From assembly GCA_003523545.1 (NCBI GenBank), contig DQAM01000516.1:1-5361 (forward strand): a stretch of DNA of 5,361 nt. Direction: 5' to 3'. The position numbers and the translations under genes are program-made. Numbering within the stretch: position 1 is the stretch's first letter; every line of letters begins with the position of its first letter. Below, piece after piece: positions 1 through 5,361 of the stretch. The stretch comes from Dysgonomonas sp. (lineage in GTDB: Bacteria; Bacteroidota; Bacteroidia; Bacteroidales; Dysgonomonadaceae). The notes beneath the pieces were generated by a model that was not told the DNA's origin, searched no databases, and saw nothing but the letters and a program-made list of their open reading frames with translations.

Positions 1-33
1 TTCAGCTTCAGCATTTTCTTCAAAATTTACCAT
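1..33 (-). CDS. Possible N-terminus of a divergent gene, cut by the window edge
   Basis: Read on the minus strand, an ATG at 33-31 opens 11 codons to the window edge, giving MVNFEENAEAE. The acidic, Glu-rich start with a clean ATG is typical of a real cytosolic N-terminus, and a divergent gene would explain why the fucosidase promoter sits just to the right. Eleven residues are too few to name a family. I see no clear TAnnTTTG element for this strand between 34 and 142, which weakens the call. The alternative is that this is plain intergenic DNA. The plus-strand frames here meet stops by about position 114 and look less protein-like. Confidence 0.35.
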   Translation of the reverse strand, partial: MVNFEENAEAE

Positions 34-75
34 GTTAATTTTTACAATAAGAGATTATTGCCTGCAATTACATTT

Positions 76-105
76 TTTGTATAATCATATAAAAGTATAC
101 CTTTG
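76..105 (+). promoter_or_regulatory. Bacteroides-type promoter for the GH95 gene
   Basis: The -7 element TACCTTTG (98-105, followed by C) matches the Bacteroidota housekeeping consensus TAnnTTTG exactly. A TTTG at 76-79 lies 18 bp upstream and matches the -33 element. Transcription should begin near 110-114, leaving a leader of about 30 nt before the ATG at 143. The leader has no good Shine-Dalgarno sequence, as is common in this phylum. The promoter form suggests use of the primary sigma factor rather than an ECF sigma or sigma-54. Confidence 0.75.
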
Positions 106-142
106 CAATGTTTGATATTTTGAAGAATAAAATACCTTAACC

Positions 143-199
143 ATGAATCTGTTCAAATTCTTTCTTATCCTCTCTGTTTTCACATTGACTTTTAGCTGT
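143..199 (+). other. Lipoprotein signal peptide of the GH95 enzyme
   Basis: The segment encodes residues 1-19: a short basic start (Lys5), a hydrophobic core (FFLILSVFTLTF) and Ser18-Cys19. The lipobox, with Thr at -3 and Phe at -2, is loose by enterobacterial standards but acceptable for Bacteroidota signal peptidase II. A flexible, polar Ser/Thr/Asn/Gln-rich tether (residues 20-31) follows before the folded domain, which fits a membrane-anchored enzyme. Simple secretion to the periplasm after signal peptidase I cleavage is the alternative. Confidence 0.75.
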
Positions 200-2527
200 A
201 ACGCTGAAACAGAAAAACAATCTACAAGTAATAACCACTGGGAATACTATTTCGAGAAACCCGCGGATATATGGGTCGAATCCGTTCCGTTAGGCAACGG
301 ACGCATAGGGATGATGCCTTGGGGAGGTATCGACAAAGAGAAAATCGTATTAAATGAAATTTCTCTTTGGTCGGGAAATATACAGGATGCCGACAATCCC
401 GAAGCATATCAGCATTTAGCCGAAATCCGCAGGCTTTTATTCGAAAAGAAAAATAAACAGGCACAAGAGCTGATGTACCGCACTTTTACGTGTAAGGGAC
501 CCGGAAGCCAGGACCCGCACGGTTACGGAAGCTTCCAGAATTTTGCAAACCTGTTTGTCGATTTCATTTATCCAGATACTACTGCTGCTGTTTCCAATTA
601 CCGCAGGACATTGGACATGAGTAATGCTCTTTCCGTTAATTCTTATAAGAAAGGCGATGTTACTTATAACCGGGAGTATTTTACTTCATTCTCAGACGAT
701 ATAGGTGTTATCAGGTATACGGCAGACAAAGGGAAAGCCCTCAATCTGAATATCTATCTGGAGCGTGAAGAGAATTACGAAACTTCCGCCGAAGGAAATA
801 CCCTTTCCGTGTACGGCCAGCTCAATGACAATATTAAAAATGACGGGATGAAATATCTCGGACAAATACAGGTCATTAATAAAGGCGGTACATTGAATAC
901 CGGCAGTAAAAATATAGAGGTAAAAGATGCCGACGAGGTAATTTTATTGGTGTCTATGGCTACTAGCTACAAAGATAAAGACTATGAAGATATAGTGAAG
1001 AATTTACTTGCCAAAGCAGGGAAGAATTACGAAGATTTAAAGAAAAACCATATATCAGACTATAGAGAACTATTTGACCGTGTCGATCTGGATTTACCAA
1101 AGAACCGGAATTCCGGCCTGCCGATGGATAAAAGGCTGGAAGCATTTGTAAACGATTCGACCGACTATAATCTTGCGGCCCTTTACATGCAGTTCGGACG
1201 TTACCTGCTGATTGCATCTACCCGCGTCGGAGGACTTCCGCCCAATCTTCAGGGGCTGTGGGCTCCACAGATGCGCCCGCCCTGGAATGCCGATTATCAC
1301 CTCAATATCAATCTGCAAATGAACCTTTGGCCTGCCGAAGTCGGAAATTTATCGGAGCTTCATCTGCCATTGGTAGAATATACAAAATCACTGGTCGAAC
1401 CCGGACAAAAAACCGCTAAAATATATTACAACAGCCGTGGATGGGTTACTCATATTCTGGGCAATGTATGGAAATGGACATCGCCGGGCGAACATCCTTC
1501 GTGGGGAGCTACCAATACATCCGGAGCCTGGCTGTGCCAGCATATATGGGAACATTACCTCTACACTATGGATATGGATTACCTGAGATCAGCGTATCCA
1601 ACGATGAAAGAAGCCGCTTTATTCTTCGAAGACATGCTGGTTGAAGACCCCAACAACGGCTATCTGGTAACAGCACCGACGACTTCACCTGAAAATGCGT
1701 ACAGAACACCTTCGGGAGATGTTGTGCACATATCGGCAGGCTCCACCATGGACAATCAGATTGTACGCGAGTTGTTCACGAACGTTGCAAAAGCTGCCGA
1801 GATACTTAATGTAGACAGTGGCTGGATAAGGATTCTTGAAGAAAAGAAATCGAGGTTAGCTCCCACATCTATCGGAAAATACGGACAGGTAATGGAGTGG
1901 CTCGAAGATTATGAGGAAGTGGAAATACACCATCGTCATGTTTCTCAATTATACGGATTACATCCGGGATACGAAATGACATACGATAAAACTCCGGAAT
2001 TAATGGAAGCCGCCCGGGTAAGCCTGGAGAGAAGGGGCGACGAGTCTACCGGATGGTCTATGGCATGGAAGATTAATTTCTGGGCAAGACTGCAAGACGG
2101 AAACAGATCTTACAAACTGATAAAAGACCTGCTGAAACCGGCGGGAAAGGGAAGAGGGTCTTATCCAAATCTGTTCAGCGCACATCCTCCGATGCAGATA
2201 GACGGAACGTTCGGCGGTTCTGCCGGAATCATGGAGATGCTCCTGCAAAGCCACGAAGGTTATATTCATTTATTGCCTGCTATCCCCGACGGATGGAAAG
2301 ACGGCCGTGTCAAAGGATTAAAAGCTAGGGGCGGCGCAGTGGCAGACTTCACATGGAAAGAAGGGAAGATAACTCATATCCGGATCACTTCTAATGCGGA
2401 TAACACATTTGCCCTGAAACTGGATAATCCTAATCCGCAAATAAAGGGAATAAAGGATTATGAAATTAAAGAAGGAAAATTGAACTTCAATATCAAAAAA
2501 GGTGAAATTCTGGAAATAAATTTCTAA
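143..2527 (+). CDS. GH95 alpha-L-fucosidase, probable lipoprotein
   Basis: This 794-residue protein is a complete glycoside hydrolase family 95 enzyme, within the usual family length. GH95 members are inverting enzymes that mainly cleave terminal alpha-1,2-linked L-fucose. Residues 1-18 form a hydrophobic signal ending LTFSC, so Cys19 is the likely lipidated residue; the following NAETE is mildly acidic, as in surface-exported Bacteroidota lipoproteins. The N-terminal beta-sandwich carries PLGNGRIG (49-56) and LNEISLWSG (70-78). The (alpha/alpha)6 barrel, about 300-690, carries HLNIN (386-390), SPEN (515-518) and QIDGTFGG (685-692). A C-terminal beta domain follows. By comparison with Bifidobacterium AfcA, Glu517 is the general acid, Asn388 and Asn390 position the water, Asp687 is the remaining catalytic carboxylate, and His386 fits fucose rather than L-galactose. 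ATG 143 is the first possible start because TAA at 128-130 is in frame. The gene has its own promoter and terminator. The exact substrate is inferred. Confidence 0.95.
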   Translation: MNLFKFFLILSVFTLTFSCNAETEKQSTSNNHWEYYFEKPADIWVESVPLGNGRIGMMPWGGIDKEKIVLNEISLWSGNIQDADNPEAYQHLAEIRRLLFEKKNKQAQELMYRTFTCKGPGSQDPHGYGSFQNFANLFVDFIYPDTTAAVSNYRRTLDMSNALSVNSYKKGDVTYNREYFTSFSDDIGVIRYTADKGKALNLNIYLEREENYETSAEGNTLSVYGQLNDNIKNDGMKYLGQIQVINKGGTLNTGSKNIEVKDADEVILLVSMATSYKDKDYEDIVKNLLAKAGKNYEDLKKNHISDYRELFDRVDLDLPKNRNSGLPMDKRLEAFVNDSTDYNLAALYMQFGRYLLIASTRVGGLPPNLQGLWAPQMRPPWNADYHLNINLQMNLWPAEVGNLSELHLPLVEYTKSLVEPGQKTAKIYYNSRGWVTHILGNVWKWTSPGEHPSWGATNTSGAWLCQHIWEHYLYTMDMDYLRSAYPTMKEAALFFEDMLVEDPNNGYLVTAPTTSPENAYRTPSGDVVHISAGSTMDNQIVRELFTNVAKAAEILNVDSGWIRILEEKKSRLAPTSIGKYGQVMEWLEDYEEVEIHHRHVSQLYGLHPGYEMTYDKTPELMEAARVSLERRGDESTGWSMAWKINFWARLQDGNRSYKLIKDLLKPAGKGRGSYPNLFSAHPPMQIDGTFGGSAGIMEMLLQSHEGYIHLLPAIPDGWKDGRVKGLKARGGAVADFTWKEGKITHIRITSNADNTFALKLDNPNPQIKGIKDYEIKEGKLNFNIKKGEILEINF

Positions 2528-2546
2528 AAATGAACTAACTTATATC

Positions 2547-2586
2547 TAAAAGGGTTATTTCTACAGAAATAGCCCTTTTAACTTTT
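2547..2586 (+). terminator. Intrinsic terminator after the GH95 gene
   Basis: A stem of 15 bp pairs 2547-2561 with 2566-2580, with one G-T wobble and a TACA loop at 2562-2565. The core is AAAAGGG paired with CCCTTTT. A T-rich run CTTTTT follows at 2582-2587. It begins 20 nt after the fucosidase stop codon. The stem is nearly symmetric, with A-rich and T-rich flanks, but no gene approaches from the right, so it serves the plus strand. It separates the fucosidase from the next operon. Confidence 0.9.
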
Positions 2587-2630
2587 TAAGTAATTTTTCA
2601 AAGATTAAAAAGAGTTTACAATAATCTTAT

Positions 2631-2650
2631 ACCTGCAAATATATGCGGGT
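2631..2650. repeat. Inverted repeat covering the -33 region of the activator promoter
   Basis: ACCTGCA (2631-2637) and TGCGGGT (2644-2650) form a 7-bp inverted repeat with one T-G wobble and a 6-nt AT spacer (AATATA). No T-run follows that would suit termination. It overlaps the position expected for the -33 element of the promoter at 2642-2672, so a protein-binding site is possible. Chance occurrence cannot be excluded for a repeat this short. Confidence 0.4.
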
Positions 2651-2672
2651 TAAAATAAAATCTGTAATTTTG
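2642..2672 (+). promoter_or_regulatory. Probable promoter of the activator-lptE-TPR operon
   Basis: TAATTTTG at 2665-2672 matches the Bacteroidota -7 consensus TAnnTTTG. At 19 bp upstream lies TATG (2642-2645), a three-of-four match to the -33 TTTG, so the promoter may be weaker than that of the fucosidase or may be assisted. The predicted start is near 2678-2681, giving a leader of about 22 nt. I found no -24/-12 (GG-N10-GC) element in this gap, so autoregulation through sigma-54 is not supported here. Confidence 0.6.
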
Positions 2673-2687
2673 TCAGAATAGCTGACA
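2671..2687. repeat. Perfect 6-bp inverted repeat at the predicted transcription start
   Basis: TGTCAG (2671-2676) and CTGACA (2682-2687) are exact reverse complements separated by AATAG. The repeat begins within the -7 element, spans the predicted start and ends against the Shine-Dalgarno-like AGAGGA. As DNA it is placed like a repressor operator; as RNA only its right part would lie in the leader if transcription starts near 2679. Role inferred from position only. Confidence 0.5.
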
Positions 2688-2692
2688 GAGGA
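2687..2692 (+). promoter_or_regulatory. Ribosome binding site for the activator gene
   Basis: AGAGGA lies 9 nt before the ATG at 2702 and is a fair Shine-Dalgarno match. It is the clearest one in the window; the other starts lack a strong site. It supports ATG 2702 as the start, along with the in-frame TAA at 2651-2653 upstream. It touches the right arm of the inverted repeat 2671-2687. Confidence 0.5.
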
Positions 2693-2701
2693 ATAAAATT
2701 T

Positions 2702-3988
2702 ATGGCAAAACCCGATATACAACAAGTAAAACAAAGATTTGGAATTATAGGCAACAGCCCCGACCTCAACCGGGCGATAGACATTGCCTTACAGGTTGCA
2801 CCTACCGATATGTCTGTGCTGGTAACAGGCGAAAGCGGAGTGGGTAAAGAAAGTTTTCCCCAGATAATACATCAGTTCAGCCGCCGCAAGCACGGTTCCT
2901 ATATAGCCGTAAACTGCGGTTCTATTCCGGAAGGTACCATCGACTCGGAGCTTTTCGGGCATGAGAAAGGTTCTTTTACCGGAGCAACAGGCGAGCGTAA
3001 AGGATATTTTGAAGTTGCAAACGGAGGAACGCTTTTCCTGGATGAAGTGGGCGAACTTCCGCTATCCACACAAGCACGTCTGCTGCGCGTATTAGAGACA
3101 GGTGAGTATATAAAAGTCGGTTCTTCTAAAGTAGAAAAGACCGATGTGCGGGTAGTGGCCGCAACTAATCTGGATATGGTTACTGCAACGGCTAACGGCA
3201 AATTCAGGGAAGACCTTTATTACCGCCTCAATACCGTACCTATTCGTGTTCCTTCCTTACGTAACCGGAAAGACGATATCACCTTGCTTTTCCGCAAGTT
3301 CGCAAGTGATTTTGCAGAAAAATACCAGATGCCGGCGATTTCGCTAACGGATTCTGCACGCGAGATGCTGAAGAATTACAGGTGGCCCGGTAATATCCGC
3401 CAACTCAAAAACATTACGGAGCAGATATCCATCATAGAACAGGAACGGGAGATAACACCGGAGATTCTCAAGCTATATCTCCCTGCCAATGAGGTAGGCA
3501 TTGTTCCTATAGGCACTATTAATGCTTCACCCGAACAAAAGCTGTTCAATAATGAACGGGAAATTCTTTACCAGGTTCTTTTCGATATGAAAAAGGACAT
3601 GAATGAATTGAAGCAGGTAGTCCACGATCTGGCCACAGGCAAAATTAATTCATCTTCGATCAATCCTTCTTTTTTCAATAAAAAAGCGGAAGATAAAGAA
3701 GCAGAGGTAGAAGTAATCGAAGAAGATGCTGATGAAGTAAACGTTCCGGTAAAATATTCGGATAATTTACCAATTCCGGCTCTTCCTTCCGTAGAATTTC
3801 CTAATAACAATCACCTTGATACTCCTCCTATTGGTGAAACAGCCTCTTTGCAGGAAGTTGAAAAAGAAATGATAAAAAAAGCCCTTGAACGGCACAACGG
3901 AAAAAGAAAATACGCGGCCCAGGATTTAAAAATCTCGGAACGTACGCTGTATCGCAAAATAAAAGAATATAACCTCGACAATCAATGA
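2702..3988 (+). CDS. Sigma-54-dependent transcriptional activator (AAA+ and Fis-type HTH, no sensor domain)
   Basis: This 428-residue bacterial enhancer-binding protein would hydrolyse ATP to remodel sigma-54 RNA polymerase. The AAA+ domain starts almost at once (about 12-260). Visible motifs are Walker A GESGVGKE (43-50), the sigma-54 contact loop GSFTGA (90-95, a variant of GAFTGA), Walker B TLFLDE (110-115), sensor I VAATN (152-156), arginines Arg169 and Arg175 in FREDLYYRLN where the family places its arginine finger, and sensor II WPGNIRQLKN (228-237). Residues 265-380 form a poorly conserved linker with an acidic stretch (330-346, EDKEAEVEVIEED). A Fis-type helix-turn-helix (about 383-424) ends with SERTLYRKIKEY. 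No receiver, GAF or PAS domain is present, so control must come from abundance, a partner protein or the linker. It is the first gene of the operon and overlaps lptE by four bases. Family assignment is secure; target genes are unknown. Confidence 0.95.
   Translation: MAKPDIQQVKQRFGIIGNSPDLNRAIDIALQVAPTDMSVLVTGESGVGKESFPQIIHQFSRRKHGSYIAVNCGSIPEGTIDSELFGHEKGSFTGATGERKGYFEVANGGTLFLDEVGELPLSTQARLLRVLETGEYIKVGSSKVEKTDVRVVAATNLDMVTATANGKFREDLYYRLNTVPIRVPSLRNRKDDITLLFRKFASDFAEKYQMPAISLTDSAREMLKNYRWPGNIRQLKNITEQISIIEQEREITPEILKLYLPANEVGIVPIGTINASPEQKLFNNEREILYQVLFDMKKDMNELKQVVHDLATGKINSSSINPSFFNKKAEDKEAEVEVIEEDADEVNVPVKYSDNLPIPALPSVEFPNNNHLDTPPIGETASLQEVEKEMIKKALERHNGKRKYAAQDLKISERTLYRKIKEYNLDNQ
3985..3988 (+). 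other. ATGA stop-start overlap between the activator gene and lptE
   Basis: The activator stop TGA (3986-3988) and the lptE start ATG (3985-3987) share bases. This arrangement usually couples translation of the second gene to termination on the first, and it shows both are on one transcript. It ties the amount of LptE to translation of the regulator. Confidence 0.85.
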
Positions 3989-4494
3989 AAAAATTTTTAG
4001 CCTGTGCACTGATAGTGACAATAGTAATCTCATGCCGGGTTTCTTATGGATTCAGGACTGCGTCTATCGACTATACAAAGACCAAGACAATGAGTATTAG
4101 AGATTTCCGCAATCAGGCGTCCAGAGTATATCCTCCTTTAGCTCAGTCTTTTACCGAGCATCTACGGGATGTGTTTACCCGTAATACGAAATTGATTTTT
4201 GTAAATGAGAATCAGCCTGCCGACCTTGAACTTGAGGGAGAAATCACACGTTACGACCTGACACCTATGGCTGTGCAGGGAGATGGCTTTGCCGGGGAAA
4301 CACGCCTGACAATGGCTGTGCGGATACGTTATCTGAACAATGTACAGCCGGGAAAAGATAAAGAAGAGATATTCAGTGCTTACCGAGATTTTAAAAGTGA
4401 TAAACTATTAGAACAGGTCCAAGATGAATTAATTGAACAATTAAATAAAGAAATTGTAGACCAGATATTTAATGCTACATTATCAGACTGGTAA
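3985..4494 (+). CDS. lptE: LptE-family LPS-assembly outer-membrane lipoprotein
   Basis: This 169-residue lipoprotein matches the Bacteroidota LptE family. LptE sits inside the LptD beta-barrel and helps deliver lipopolysaccharide to the outer leaflet of the outer membrane. Residues 1-16 are a lipoprotein signal (MKKF, hydrophobic stretch, VISC), making Cys17 the lipid-bearing residue. After it come the features I associate with this clade: VSYGF (19-23), ASIDYTKTKTMSIRDF (26-41), YPPLAQSFTEHLRD (49-62), LELEGEITRYDLTPMAV near the middle, and a C-terminal helix ending in ATLSDW. The start ATG overlaps the activator stop as ATGA (3985-3988), which indicates translational coupling; no separate Shine-Dalgarno site is needed or obvious. 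The family name rests on recognised motifs, since LptE diverges greatly between phyla. Length is typical and nothing appears broken. Confidence 0.88.
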   Translation: MKKFLACALIVTIVISCRVSYGFRTASIDYTKTKTMSIRDFRNQASRVYPPLAQSFTEHLRDVFTRNTKLIFVNENQPADLELEGEITRYDLTPMAVQGDGFAGETRLTMAVRIRYLNNVQPGKDKEEIFSAYRDFKSDKLLEQVQDELIEQLNKEIVDQIFNATLSDW

Positions 4495-4523
4495 CAATCA
4501 ATCATATAAGATAAGAGAATACG

Positions 4524-5361
4524 ATGAAAATAAAGGAATTTTATGAGTTGGTAGAATTGCAGAAGGAACCGGAAGCAACCTTGCTGCCTAACCTGCAATA
4601 CAGGACTACTAAATTTCCTTTTTTTCAGCCCGATATTTTCATTTATATAAAATGCCTTTATTTAAGCAGTTCAGAAGATTTTGCAGATGAATTAACACGT
4701 CTGGCGCCCTTCGTGTCCGACAGGAAAGCTCTGTTTTACTACGTAATGAACGATCAGTATAAGCAGTTTCAGAAAGAAGTGGAAAAGAAACTTACTTCCG
4801 ACCGCACAGATATGCTGATCAACGCTTTCTTTGAGACTATGGATGACATGGAATCAAAGCTGGAATATGAGAATCTAATCTCAGGGCCGGCAATGGCATC
4901 CTCCGATTATTTTTCGTATCTGGAATCTTTGAACGATAATACAACCCTGCCCCCTATTCTTCAGGATAAGAAAGCTCATCCGGTAAGTCCTGATATAGAT
5001 TCATTGGAAACTGATTTCGAAATCATAACAAATGCGGTGCCGGCAAACAATATAGATGAACTCGAAACAGGGGACGATGATATACCTACTCTCAAGCATC
5101 AGGATATCATAGACCGTTTTCTGGAAAAAGCAGCTGATGAAGAGAGTTTCCGTATAACTTTTGAACCTGCAGGTGACTACTTCTCTGAAGAAGAATTGGA
5201 CGATATGGAACCCGAAAGTTCAGTCGAGGAACTCGAAAACGATTATTTTTTTACACAGTCATTAGCTAAAATATACATCAAACAGAAAAAATATGAACGT
5301 GCTTATGAAATAATTAAGCATTTGAGTTTGAATTATCCCGAAAAAAATATTTACTTTGCAG
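4524..5361 (+). CDS. TPR-containing protein of the lptE operon, C-terminus cut by the window edge
   Basis: The frame from ATG 4524 stays open for 279 codons to the window end. No signal peptide or membrane segment is visible, so it is probably cytosolic. Residues 1-120 are mixed helical sequence (LLPNLQYRTTKFPFFQPDIF at 20-39). Residues 120-235 are low-complexity and acidic, holding the short motif DIIDRFL (194-200) and the run SEEELDDMEPE. From 241 comes a TPR-like helix pair: YFFTQSLAKIYIKQKKYERA (241-260) then YEIIKHLSLNYPEKN. I recall proteins with this FFT-LAKIYIKQ-KY-A-EII signature between lptE and secG in other Bacteroidales, where their role is unknown. The start follows lptE by 29 nt with no terminator or promoter between, so it is co-transcribed. 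A second start is not needed; no strong Shine-Dalgarno site is present. Probably only a small C-terminal part is missing, with secG a likely next gene; both are inferences. Confidence 0.85.
   Translation, partial: MKIKEFYELVELQKEPEATLLPNLQYRTTKFPFFQPDIFIYIKCLYLSSSEDFADELTRLAPFVSDRKALFYYVMNDQYKQFQKEVEKKLTSDRTDMLINAFFETMDDMESKLEYENLISGPAMASSDYFSYLESLNDNTTLPPILQDKKAHPVSPDIDSLETDFEIITNAVPANNIDELETGDDDIPTLKHQDIIDRFLEKAADEESFRITFEPAGDYFSEEELDDMEPESSVEELENDYFFTQSLAKIYIKQKKYERAYEIIKHLSLNYPEKNIYFA

Noticed and set aside
1441..1644. A plus-strand 67-codon frame within the fucosidase gene
   Set aside because: It overlaps the continuous GH95 frame, which has intact family motifs before, within and after this stretch; there is no sign of a frameshift.
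2000..2269. An 89-codon open frame on the minus strand inside the fucosidase gene
   Set aside because: It is antisense to the conserved catalytic part of the GH95 protein and is rich in Cys, Arg and Ser as expected of a shadow frame.
2528..2701. Search for a sigma-54 (-24/-12) promoter before the activator gene
   Set aside because: No GG-N10-GC arrangement with flanking TGGC and TTGC was found; the Bacteroides-type element at 2665-2672 explains the promoter better.
2899..3201. A 100-codon open frame on the minus strand inside the activator gene
   Set aside because: It lies wholly opposite the highly conserved AAA+ core, its translation resembles no family I know, and it has no promoter or ribosome binding site; it is a by-product of codon use in the real gene.
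3985..4003. A and T runs at the start of lptE as a possible phase-variable tract
   Set aside because: The runs are only six A and five T bases, encode the ordinary Lys-Lys-Phe-Leu start of a lipoprotein signal, and are common in AT-rich signal sequences.
4495..4523. Gap between lptE and the TPR gene as a possible terminator or promoter
   Set aside because: The 29 bases hold no stem-loop with a T-run and no TAnnTTTG element, so the genes most likely share one transcript.
1..5361. CRISPR arrays, tRNA or rRNA genes, insertion sequences, toxin-antitoxin or defence genes
   Set aside because: No spaced direct repeats, RNA gene signatures, transposase motifs or terminal repeats were seen; nearly all of the window is accounted for by ordinary protein genes.

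Overview
The window looks like Bacteroidales (phylum Bacteroidota) DNA. The intergenic regions are AT-rich. Promoters fit the Bacteroides-type pattern (-33 TTTG, -7 TAnnTTTG), and Shine-Dalgarno sequences are weak or absent. Two proteins begin with Bacteroidota-style lipoprotein signals. The gene order AAA+ sigma-54 activator, lptE, TPR protein is one I recall as conserved in this order (usually followed by secG). I cannot fix the genus from sequence alone.

Layout. At 1-33 (minus strand) there may be the first 11 codons of a divergent gene that runs off the left edge. At 34-142 lies a short divergent intergenic region with a near-perfect promoter reading right. At 143-2527 is a complete 794-residue GH95 alpha-L-fucosidase with a lipoprotein signal. 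It is closed by a strong 15-bp intrinsic terminator at 2547-2586, so it forms its own transcription unit. At 2528-2701 is a 174-bp intergenic region with the terminator, a probable promoter and two inverted repeats placed over that promoter. From 2702 to the right edge three genes run in the same direction, close together: a sigma-54-dependent activator with no sensory domain (2702-3988), lptE overlapping it by ATGA (3985-4494), and a TPR-containing protein (4524 to beyond 5361) after a 29-nt gap.

Function. The window joins two unrelated themes. The fucosidase is a glycan-foraging enzyme that would release terminal alpha-1,2-linked L-fucose from host or plant glycans; no SusC/SusD partner is visible. 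The operon to its right concerns the envelope. LptE is the outer-membrane lipoprotein partner of LptD, which inserts lipopolysaccharide. The TPR protein is an uncharacterised, probably cytosolic partner. The AAA+ activator would remodel sigma-54 RNA polymerase at unknown promoters. No clearly novel system is present. The points most worth a second look are the palindromes at the activator's promoter, the sensor-less activator translationally coupled to lptE, and the stand-alone fucosidase next to this conserved operon.
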